This document shows positions 21,351 through 30,475 of a DNA stretch of 64,000 nt, piece by piece (the stretch's first letter is position 1; each line of letters begins with the position of its first letter). Both the position numbers and the translations under genes were made by a program. Below the pieces are notes generated by a model. It did not search any database and was not told where the DNA came from. It was given only the letters and a program-made list of their open reading frames with translations. This DNA is from Cryptococcus deneoformans JEC21 (taxonomy: Eukaryota > Basidiomycota > Tremellomycetes > Tremellales > Cryptococcaceae), in NCBI RefSeq assembly GCF_000091045.1, contig NC_006682.1, positions 148,501-212,500 on the forward strand. Reading direction: 5' to 3'.

Positions 21351-21475
21351 TTCGGGGAATGGTGTATCTTGCCGAAGTCGTGGTTTGGATTGATCTTCAA
21401 TAGGTGTAATGGTGTCAAAAAAAATTTTCTGGTGGCTCAGCAGAGCTCATGCAGTTGAGATTCGCTTAAAAAAAG

Positions 21476-22064
21476 TGTAACAACCCAGGGGGGATGTTCA
21501 CTGAAAGAGTTCGGCTTGATTTGATTGAAAGAGAGACGGCTGGAACACGACTGTTGTCTAGTCGGTGGCAAGGAAAGAGGTAGTTGGATTGTCCGGGCGC
21601 AGAAGCGGTCTATGAGTTTGCATATGTTTGTTGATCACTGGGCAGAGTGTCAACGAAGCTATAATTAAAGCACTCAAAAGAACTACAGCAGGTCGCGGAC
21701 AACCAAAGGAAAAGGGCTCTCTTTCTAAAGATAAAGAAGAAGTTACAAGCATACCTGGGCAGAGTGTCAACGAAGCTATAATTACTAAAGTCCGCCCAGT
21801 TAGCATAAAACCACAATCCAAGTAGGAAGTGGGACTCACAAGCACTCAAAAGAACTACAGCAGGTCGCGGACAACCAAAGGAAAAGGGCTCTCTTTCTAA
21901 AGATAAAGAAGAGAGGCTTTTCCTTGCTGCAAATTCCTTTGAGGCCTGTGAGGAGCGCGCAAAATAAACGGAATCAAAATAAGAGAAAAGCGGCAGCAAA
22001 TCTATGTATGAAGTGAAACAGACCTTGGGATCATAATGACCGTGTTTGGCATGCATGCCTTACA
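21476..22064 (-). repeat. 5' LTR of element C
   Basis: 589 bp; the same sequence as 16004-16592 as far as I compared. The Gag ATG is about 126 bp inside. Confidence 0.95.
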
Positions 22065-22725
22065 ATGATGAGAGGTACTGACCCAGCGAGCGCAGACGAG
22101 GCATCCTGTACTAGAGTGTCTGTGACAGGGTCGACAGCGAAAATGCCGTGGTGGTCGGACTCGTCGTCGTCGGCAAGGGAGACGAGGTTAGCGACCGGCA
22201 CGGACGCGGAGGCGTTGGGCGGGGTGGAGGGGGGGCGGGTTGGGCAGATAAGGCGGTGATGGCCGACAACGCGGCATGAGAAACACGCGTTGATGCTTTG
22301 AAGATAGGCGCGGGCGGATCAGCCGGCGTCACCGAGGGGGAGCCGTTTGGCGGGGTCGAGCCAGTCGAGCTGTTGCGTAGTGTGGCCCTTCGTGGTGGTG
22401 GAGGGGGCGGGGGCGAGTTTGGCAATGAGTGGAGGCGCGGGGACGGGAGCGATGACGTTGGCGACGGTTGGTGGGTGGCGGGGGCGTGTCGGCACCTGAA
22501 GGAAACGCGCCTCAAGCATGGCGTCATCGATGACGTCCATCATGATCTCATACAGGTCGGCCGACGTTGCGGAGAGCACTGTTTTGCCACGTGCGCGGAG
22601 AGCAGCTTTGGTGTGGTGAGTAACCAAGGCATCGACACCGTCCAATAGCCGGCGGTTGACGTCCACGTCGCTGAGGGGGTCCTCGAAGTCATGAAGAATG
22701 CCTTGGTAACTGATAACAAGGTGAA
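22065..22725 (-). pseudogene. E2b gag fragment 1
   Basis: Matches E2a near 8630-9286: the CCHC knuckle region and part of the capsid. It is cut on the left by element C and on the right by a solo E2 LTR. Confidence 0.9.
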
Positions 22726-23668
22726 TGTAAGAGGCTAGCCTCCGACCCAGTGACCCACGGTCACCACTTTTCCCAGCTTCTAATTTCGAGCCGCATTTCA
22801 ATTTGCTTCCGCTTCTTCCACCAAGTTGCGCGCGTCAAATTGCATCCGCGCTCCCTTTCCCAGGTCACGTGCTTTATTTTTCCCCTGTTTCTCCGAGCCG
22901 CGTCTCAATTTACTTCCGCTCCTTTCCTCCAAGTCGCGCGCGTCAAATTGCATCCGCACTCTCCCTCCCAGGTCACGTGCATCATTTTACTTCCGCTTTT
23001 TCTCTTCTTGCTTTCTCTTCCATTTCTCGTCCTAAGTCCGAGTTTCTTGTCCGATTTTTCATGCCACAAGCCCCGGTGTTTACCGGGCTTTGGTCGCGAC
23101 TGGTTTCGAGAGCGAAGGCAAAGTGCATGGAAAGGTTGACACACAAATTCCTTTATTCTTTTATCCTTGTTGTGTTCAACCTTTCCTTCTTCCGACTTTA
23201 CAGTCACAAGTACCTTGCCTTCTCCTCTGTAAGCAGAGCTCTCTACTAATCACCTTCTCCCCTCAGACCCCCTGGCTAATCCTGATCAGTGTTCCTATCA
23301 ATTCTTCATCTTGTCTCCTTTACTAGTCGCTGATAGGACATAATCAGGTAAGCTTCGGGCTCTTTGGGTTACACACAAATTCCTTTATTCTTTTATCCTT
23401 GTTGTGTTCAACCTTTCCTTCTTCCGACTTTACAGTCACAAGTACCTTGCCTTCTCCTCTTGTTCCTATCAATTCTTCATCTTGTCTCCTTTACTAGTCG
23501 CTGATAGGACATAATCAGCATATGCATTTGGGATCTTGTTTGCTTCTCTCCAGTCCGAAGTTAAGCCTCGAGCCCTGCCAGCCCTAAGAGCCCACCAGTT
23601 CTCTCCAAGCCTTGTCCCTCCGAGCTAGCCCCAACAGTACAGTGAAGGTCTATTGTCCGGACCTTACA
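22726..23668 (+). repeat. Solo E2-family LTR, plus orientation (943 bp)
   Basis: It starts TGTAAGAGGCTAGCC and ends GTCCGGACCTTACA, opposite in orientation to the LTR at 10118-10828. The target duplication is GTGAA (22721-22725 and 23669-23673). It is longer than the 711-bp form because a block around 23139-23346 is repeated around 23371-23519. Confidence 0.94.
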
Positions 23669-24092
23669 GTGAAAGAATGCATCGAACGCGGCGGGTGTGG
23701 TGTCCAAGCAGCGGAGCTGCATGAATCGGTGGCGGAGTTTGGACTCCCAGCCGAGGGCGAGAATGTGAGACTTAAGGGAGACTTGCCATGCATCCCAAGT
23801 CTCGGCGTGTTTGCCATGGAGCTCGAGCCATGTGGTAAAACGGCCGCCCGATTGGGAGATCGAGGTGTTTGCCACAGAAATCTTCCACGCGTGCTCAGCC
23901 GGGCCGGGGCTCCAGTGTAGGAGGGCGTCACGGAAATAGGTCTCCAAAGCGAGGAGGTGTCGCTGGAGTGCGAACGGGTCGGCAGGGGAGTGAGTCCCAA
24001 GTCGCGGCGGAGAGATCTTATCCGGGCGGGACCCACGTGTAGAGGGGGGGACGTGACGGTCGTGGCCGGTGGTGGCTTGATCGGCTAGCGCT
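23669..24092 (-). pseudogene. E2b gag fragment 2
   Basis: Matches E2a near 9287-9709 and encodes the capsid part of Gag with an open frame. It ends abruptly at an inverted D-type LTR fragment. The 5' end and 5' LTR of E2b are missing. Confidence 0.88.
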
Positions 24093-24343
24093 GTCCATCA
24101 AAAAAAAGGGGGCAGAGATCCGGCGAAGTCCGCTGCCGCGTTTCGGAAGCAATTGCCGGTCCTATGCATGGGAATAAAATATCATGCATAGGGCAGGGGC
24201 CGGACAGAGCTCGATGCCGCGTTCCAGCGTAGTCCGAAAGACGCGTTTCGGCATCAAATCTCACTTACCAACATCGACCAATGCATAGGAATAAATCCTA
24301 CCATATGGTGAGAACAAGTGGTGGTAAGGGCTCTGCACTTACA
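24093..24343 (-). repeat. Truncated D-type LTR, inverted (left arm of a hairpin)
   Basis: Reverse complement of the first 250 bp or so of the D LTR at 24658, with its TGTAAGTG end at 24343. It is truncated after GATGGAC. Together with 24658-24908 it forms long inverted arms. Confidence 0.9.
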
Positions 24344-24657
24344 CCCTTCGGCAAGAAATCGAGAAACACCGTACCGCAGGCCGCCTCCGTCCATCCAGTT
24401 CCCCTTGGGCCGCCCCTGCTTTCCTCATTAAGAAAGAAAATGGCAAATTCCGGTTCCTCTGCGATTTTTGCGGCCTCAATAGTGTTACGGTTAAAGATCG
24501 AACCCCGGTTCCCAACATTGACGACATTCTCCAACGCGCCGCCCGTGGCAAGGTTTTCGCCAAACTCGACCTTACCGATGCATTTTTTCAGATGCTCATG
24601 CACGAGCCTGATATCGAGAAAACGGCAATCAGCACTCCCTGGGGTTTATACGAATGG
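24344..24657 (+). pseudogene. E2-family reverse transcriptase fragment, inverted
   Basis: Encodes on the plus strand a piece of the E2 reverse transcriptase from EIEKHRTAGRL to STPWGLYEW (E2a near 7700-8010). It is opposite in orientation to every other E2 piece except the solo LTR at 22726, and lies exactly between two inverted D-type LTR ends. Confidence 0.9.
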
Positions 24658-25181
24658 TGTAAGTGCAGAGCCCTTACCACTACTTGTTCTCACCATATGG
24701 TAGGATTTATTCCTATGCATTGGTCGATGTTGGTAAGTGAGATTTGATGCCGAAACGCGTCTTTCGGACTACGCCGGAACGCGGCATCGAGCTCTGTCCG
24801 GCCCCTGCCCTATGCATGATATTTTATTCCCATGCATAGGACCGGCAATTGCTTCCGAAACGCGGCAGCGGACTTCGCCGGATCTCTGCCCCCTTTTTTT
24901 CGATGGACTTCTGTTTGTTTCCTCACACATTCATATATATATATATATTGGTACATAGTTATAGTTCTCCTTTTACTTAGCAAACTTAATGCATACTCCA
25001 GTGCTAGTTTGCATCCATTAGACCACTATAACTATAACCAAACCTCGAACGCATCCGAATGCCCTCGAACGCCCTCAAACGCCCTCAAACACCTCCTCGA
25101 ATGCAAACATCGAACCTCATTCCCTCTCGAACGCTCAATGAACGCCAATCGAACGCAGTGAGGCACACCCCAGTGCCTACA
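24658..25181 (+). repeat. D-type LTR (524 bp, right arm of a hairpin)
   Basis: TGTAAGTGCAGAGCCC to CCCAGTGCCTACA, close to the E3 3' LTR. The flanks (AATGG and AATAA) do not form a target duplication, so it is not a simple solo LTR insertion. Confidence 0.88.
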
Positions 25182-25731
25182 AATAATGCCATATGGGTCA
25201 TCGAGACACCAACTGTTACTCATCCGGCTAGGTTGAAACGTAGATGCAGGCATGAAGGAAGATCAAAGATAAATAGGCAGACGAGATTTTTTGGCGGATA
25301 GAGAAACTTCGGTGATCTTGCACCAAATCCCAATCCTTTTATATCTCGAAAATCCTCCTCCCCGTCTCCCCCTTAACAGCCAATCTTCCAGAGGACCCAC
25401 AGCGCATATCCCCAACCCAAAAAAGGGATCTTATCTTCACATATGACCGATACCACATGTTCTTGGTGATAACACATGTTCTTTGCGATCACAGACACCC
25501 CACTACTTGGAACTCAATCCTCTGTTCCGTTTTTTGCCAACTGTTCATAGATTTCTTACTCCCCAATCAATCTTATTTTTCATTCTAGATAGATCAAAGC
25601 ATAGCCACATTTTTCACGACCAGTTCATAGAAATATATTCCATAGCTCCAGCAAATTTTAGTTACAAAGTACACAACAGAACAAGCCACAGACGGCACGA
25701 CGGAGCGACCGTCTTCGAAGGGGGGGGCGAC
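25182..25731 (+). other. 3' tail of an unidentified LTR element, with a purine tract
   Basis: A short open frame ends at 25301, followed by non-coding sequence and the purine run GAAGGGGGGGGCGAC before the LTR at 25732. I see no recognisable domain, so assignment to a retroelement rests on the tract and the LTR. Confidence 0.45.
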
Positions 25732-26200
25732 TGTCATGAGCCTGCACAAAGAAGAAGAGATAAGATATCATAGGAGGGAGTTACGTAATAGGAAGGCAAG
25801 ATCTGATTCAGATAAGAAGGTCCAGTGGGACCTCCAGTTGGATCTCCAGCTGGACCTCGAAGGATATAAATAGATTTCTGTAGAAGTATATAAAGGGGAG
25901 CTTTGTCCTCGATCTTCATCTTCTTCCCCTCGAAGATCAATATTTCATAAGTTACTTTGCGAAAGGTCCTCGAGCTCCCATTGCTCACTCTCATCTTACC
26001 TTGCACCACCTTCGACATAAACTTACTCCACTAGTATATAAGCTTGCCTGATCTTCCCAAGCGAATATACCTCCACCCTATACCATACGCCAACAGACAA
26101 GTGTCAAGAGGTATATCATACATATATCTCATTGCTTAGTTAAACTACGGCTTTCTATCTCATCTCCAAGGCCGGACCTTGTTGGGGACGAGTCGTAACA
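25732..26200 (+). repeat. F-type LTR (469 bp)
   Basis: Starts TGTCATGAGCC and ends GAGTCGTAACA. It contains palindromic GGTCCAGCTGGACC-like words and a TATATAAAGG box near 25889. A decayed reverse copy lies at 33205-33587. The superfamily is not determined. Confidence 0.72.
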
Positions 26201-27585
26201 GGACATGATATGTGTGTAGCTTTCAGAGCTCTATAGTAGAAGTGAGAGTCGTGTTCTTTGTAATAGAGATAAAGAGACGTCCAAGTTGTACTTAGCTAAC
26301 GCAAGGCAAGTTTGCTTGTGCACTAGGCGCAGTGACTTGCCACTGGGGGGCACCAGATTTTCTCACCACTTGTTGGTATCAAGCAGTACCTGTGGTACTA
26401 ATGCAATAGTGACCTGCAGGATTTGTGTTGGTTGACTGATGTGTTTGCTAGAGTCTAGTGCTATTAAGCAGCAAGGCTCATAACCTGTCAGATGTAGAGT
26501 TGTCTAGAGAGAGCTTGAGCATGCTGTGTTGATTGCCAGAAATGTCTAAGTTGCATGGAAACTATTCTGCAATCCTTTTTTCTTTATTGTTTTGATATAG
26601 TACATTTCAAATATGGATTTTCTAGTTTTCTGTTGCTAATTCAGGTTGAAAATCAGACGTCGCCAATGCTTCTAATTTTCGCCTGAAACAGGAATTATAT
26701 TTGAACACATGATTTTGGGTGGCAGTTGCTAATTTTCGAGCTGCTAATTCCTCTGATTTGTGGTCATCACCGTTATCATTCATCATCATAATAATTAAGA
26801 TAATTAAGAATCTTGCACACCTTCATTGTGTTGCGTTGCAATGAACCAAGTCACGATAGTTCATCTTTCCTTGCTCACATATTTTACCATCCAATGGTAT
26901 CTTCAGCACCTCCAGCAGCCGCCATTCCCTGCAAATGCCCAGCAATATATCCCAACTCAATTTGAAACATCAGATCTTATTCAGCTGTGTCTGGCCTGGT
27001 CCTCGCCTGGTACAATGGGTCATGTTGCCTTCGCTTCCTGGATGTTGAAGTTGACTACATGCAAGAAGTTTCTCTCAGTACTTAGCAAGGTTTGATTGAC
27101 AGGGGTATGAGTGTGGAATGGGGTGGCAAGGGGTTCATATTTATCCATTTTGCGGACTTGCAAAGTTGTGCTTTTTGTGGAAAGAAATGATGTGTCCGTT
27201 GTCGATATCTTGTTGAACATGACATAAGATTTCAACATGCAGACATGAATATTTGAGGCATGAATTTATTTGCATTTTCCCCAAGAAACTAGGATTAGAA
27301 TAGGAAAGAAGAACTAGAACAGTGCAAATCGTGGGTTTCTTGTTTTTTGGTGCTTGCTAGTTTTTTCTCAGCCAAAACTAGGAAATGGAATCAAAATTGA
27401 AAAACAAATTGGAATTAGAATTAGCCATGAAAAATAAGAAATCCATATTTGAAACGTACTATTGCAAGTGTCCTAGCTTATGTAATTTAATCTCCCCTTC
27501 TTCCCATGCCTCCACCAACAATTCCCATGCCTCCAGATCCCTACTGATCCCTCCAGATCCAGGTTGGATCAATCATTCTGACACA
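26201..27585. other. Gene-free AT-rich stretch
   Basis: About 1.4 kb with no supported coding region or recognised repeat. Short frames here lack any domain or intron pattern. It may be very old element sequence. Confidence 0.5.
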
Positions 27586-28071
27586 GTGGCTGATAAACTG
27601 TGAGAGTCGTAAGCAACTGGAAATGCATGATCGGGGTCAGGGCCTTGACCAAGCCAGGCGCCAGTGCCATGATTGCTTGCATCAGTGAAAAGGTAGATGG
27701 GGCACTCGCCGGATAACACAGCTGCATAGTCCAATGGCCAGAGGCCAGAAATCTCCGCCACTTTCGCCTTCAGAATCTCAAACGCAGTGGTCGCTTCACT
27801 AGACCATGCCCAGACCCATGACAGGACATCCTTGGGGGACTGGCCCTTCTGGAGTGCACGCTGTTGCTTCTCCCAGGCTTTCTCGGCAGCTGGAGTCAGT
27901 GGGAGGAGGGCGGTAAGGGTTCGTGTGTGGGTAGCTAGGCTCAGTATGAATTTTCTGAGGTATTGAAGGAGGCCTAGGAAGGATCATAGCTCTTTGACGG
28001 ACTGAGGGAGTGGCCAGGAGGTGATGGTGCGGAGTTTGGTAGGGTCTGGGCTGATGTGATTGGCGGAGATT
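27586..28071 (-). pseudogene. Decayed C-like fragment (RNase H and end of RT)
   Basis: Matches element C 18593-19075. The frame is broken. Most visible differences are CG in element C against TG or CA here, for example GCCGG to GCCAG and TGCGAG to TGTGAG, which fits deamination of methylated cytosines. Confidence 0.88.
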
Positions 28072-28320
28072 GTCGAACTGGTCTTTACTTAGCACCTTCG
28101 TACAAACAGTCTCGTAGAACAGTGTACTAGATAGTGATACATACCTGGTCTTTACTTAGCACCTTCGTACAAACAGTCTCATAGAACAGTGTACTAGATA
28201 GTGATGAGAAAGACCAGAAAGTTACAAAAAAAGGAATATTAATAATGGTATAGAGTCTGACCGAAAATAGACCACGTAGTCATCTATCTAATTAAGGAAC
28301 TAGACTAGTGAACTCTGTCA
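28072..28320. repeat. Insertion in C-like RT with a 67-bp tandem repeat
   Basis: About 250 bp interrupt the C-like fragment. Within it, a unit starting CTGGTCTTTACTTAGC at 28078 is repeated at 28145, almost identical apart from one CG-to-CA change. No coding capacity is seen; origin unknown. Confidence 0.75.
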
Positions 28321-28499
28321 GAGATCACATGATTAAGAAATTTTACTTTGTGGCGAAAAAATTCGGACTTGGTGGGAGAGCACACTAGCCCCGATTTTTG
28401 TAAGGCAGCCAGCACTGCTCGCAACTGTTTGTCAAGATCCTCAGCATCAGCAGCCCAGACAATGATGTCATCAACATAAGCCTCACAAGAATCCCCCAG
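28321..28499 (-). pseudogene. Decayed C-like reverse transcriptase fragment
   Basis: Resumes the match to element C (19080-19245) and retains the YVDDIIVWA catalytic motif. It is joined directly to a fragment of a C-family LTR. Confidence 0.85.
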
Positions 28500-28657
28500 G
28501 TCACAGACAACCAAAGGAAAAAGGCTCTCTTTCTAAAGATAAAGAAGTTACAAGCATACCTGGGCAGAGTGTCAATGAAGCTCTAATTACTAAAGTCCAC
28601 CCAGTTAGCATAAAACCACAATCCAAGTAGGAAGTGGGACTCACAAGCACTCAAAAG
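28500..28657 (-). repeat. Decayed C-family LTR fragment
   Basis: Matches the internal part of the 589-bp LTR, including the segment unique to the long form (TAGCATAAAACCACAATCC). CG dinucleotides of the young copy are again CA or TG here. Confidence 0.82.
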
Positions 28658-29230
28658 TGTAAGACTCCCAGCAAGCCGGTGGAGCCCTTACACAGTCGGT
28701 TTGTTGATTTCAACCACATGCTGGTTTATTTTTTATTTTTTTTATTTTCTTCATTTTTTTGCCTTTTTGCTTCCATCTTGCATGCGTGCGCCCGATGCAA
28801 ATCCTTGCACGTGACTTCCAGCTGTGACCAAGTTATTTGCGTGGCACCCATGCTGGCCTCAGCTGCATGCATCAAGATTTTTCCTGTGCCTATTTTTTTT
28901 TCATTTTTTTCCTTTTCTCACGCCGTCCCAAACACCTGGGAGCTTGAGACCGTGGATTCTTCTGGAGGTTTCTCTTCTTCCCCATCCATTTGAAGAGAGC
29001 CTTATTTTATTGCCATGGTCTCCTGGAGTGTTTGTGCATTTGGGATTTATATTAACGCCCTGCCCAGCGTATTTGTACATGCACCCATTGACAGTTCGCT
29101 TGTTCTCGCTGCTTCCTGCCATTGCATTTCATTGCTGCTCTCTGCTCTCTCACATTTGATATTTTTTCTTCACTTCACAGATTTATTTCTTTCACTGACC
29201 CAGTGGACAACACCCGCTGGGCTTGTTACA
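28658..29230. repeat. G-type LTR-like repeat (573 bp)
   Basis: Begins TGTAAGACTCCCAGC and ends CGCTGGGCTTGTTACA, with TGTAA/TTACA ends like the other LTRs and a T-rich interior. No clear target duplication flanks it. Confidence 0.6.
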
Positions 29231-30475
29231 AGCAGCAGCAGAGGCTTGAATGACTAGAGGAGGATGGAACAGTGTGTACATGGTTTCATCCAAGTCAATA
29301 GTCATCTCCAGCTGGAGATGTTCATCAAGCTGACTGGTGAGTTCTTGGATGAGAACCTTGTGGTTGTCGACTGAGCGAGAGTTGACATGTGTAGGGCCAC
29401 AGCAGTTAGGACAGGTTTTGAAATTGTGCCCCACCTTGCGGCAATCATTGCAGCAGTTCTCCTTGGTGAAAAGCTCACGGATGTGTTTGCCCGCAGGCGA
29501 GAGGTAGTAAGGTCCAGGGGGTTTTGAGCTTGATAATAATGACTGATTGGGTGAGCCAGGTGCGGTTGAGTTTGCGGGGTGACCGAGGCTTGAGGTTTGA
29601 TGCGAGCGTGAGTGGGTTGATCCCTTGTCTCCTCCAAGTACTTGGTAACTGCCAACTCTAGCAGGTTGCATACCTCATGCAAACTTCCATTCCTAAACTC
29701 TGGTGTCATCATCAAATGAATGAACAATTTCTCAGGACAAGCACCACGGTATGCTGCACTGGGCAGCATGGTGCAGGATGTCTTGAATATTGCCCATAGG
29801 ATACATGTCGGGCATGGTCTGGTTATTGAGAGTGTGAAAGTCACAGACAAGATGATGTTGGCTGTTGGGTTTTTTGACAAGGAAGGTGGGTGATGCCCAA
29901 GGAGAACTAGAGTAGCATAGACAGCCCACGTTTAAATGTTCAAAAATCATCTCACGAAAACAGGGCAGAAGAGTTTTGGGCACCTGGTATGGTGCTGCAT
30001 GTCTGGGTGTGGCATTAGGCTTCAAGATGATCTTGAACCTGACACCACTCTTGGTCTTCATAACACTGGGGAAATTGGCTACATCACCCAGTTTGTCACA
30101 AAAGACTCCTGCAAATTCACTCTTGAGTTGTGAAATGATGTCAACATAAAAAGCAGTCTCGGCTGCACCAAGAGAGACAGAGTTTCATGGTGTAACTGCT
30201 GAAAGTTTGGTGGACTTCAGCACTGAAAGCTGAGGCACAGCAGGAGTTGGTGAAACTTTTGAGTCAGGAGAAATTTTGGAACGGCATGTGGGAACAGTGA
30301 TGTCATTCCCTGTGGGAAGATAAACTTTTGGGTCTTGAGAAACTGGGGGGTAACTTGTGGGATTGGCAATGTCATTGCCTGTGGGAACTTTCCCAGGACT
30401 GCCCAAGAGATGATGAAAAAGGGGACTTTGTAAGACCTCTGTGAATTCAGACTTGAGTTGTGCAATAACAAGCAA
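29231..30475 (-). pseudogene. Rearranged, decayed E1-like gag-pol fragments
   Basis: 29231-29745 matches the E1 Gag CCHC region (CNDCRKVGHNFKTC kept). 29750-30190 matches the E1 reverse transcriptase N-terminal part, and 30190-30440 the protease-RT linker. On the minus strand the RT piece therefore precedes the Gag piece, a permuted order. Many arginines of E1 are Cys, His or Gln here, as expected from CpG transitions. Confidence 0.88.

Larger units (their letters stand above)
16004..22064 (-). mobile_element. Complete Ty3/gypsy LTR retrotransposon C (6061 bp)
   Basis: Two 589-bp LTRs (16004-16592 and 21476-22064) look identical on inspection. The element carries gag, pol and a polypurine tract, and is flanked by a perfect 5-bp target duplication ATGAT (15999-16003 and 22065-22069). 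It is inserted in the protease/Gag boundary of E2b. LTR identity points to recent insertion. Confidence 0.96.

Noticed and set aside
24658..25181. D-type LTR as an ordinary solo LTR
   Set aside because: The flanks AATGG and AATAA differ and the left neighbour is an inverted RT fragment, so a simple insertion does not explain it.
26826..27095. 89-codon plus-strand frame in the AT-rich stretch
   Set aside because: No domain, no intron signals and no context; likely chance.
28078..28205. CRISPR-like repeat pair
   Set aside because: Only two long adjacent copies without spacers, in a eukaryotic retroelement fragment.
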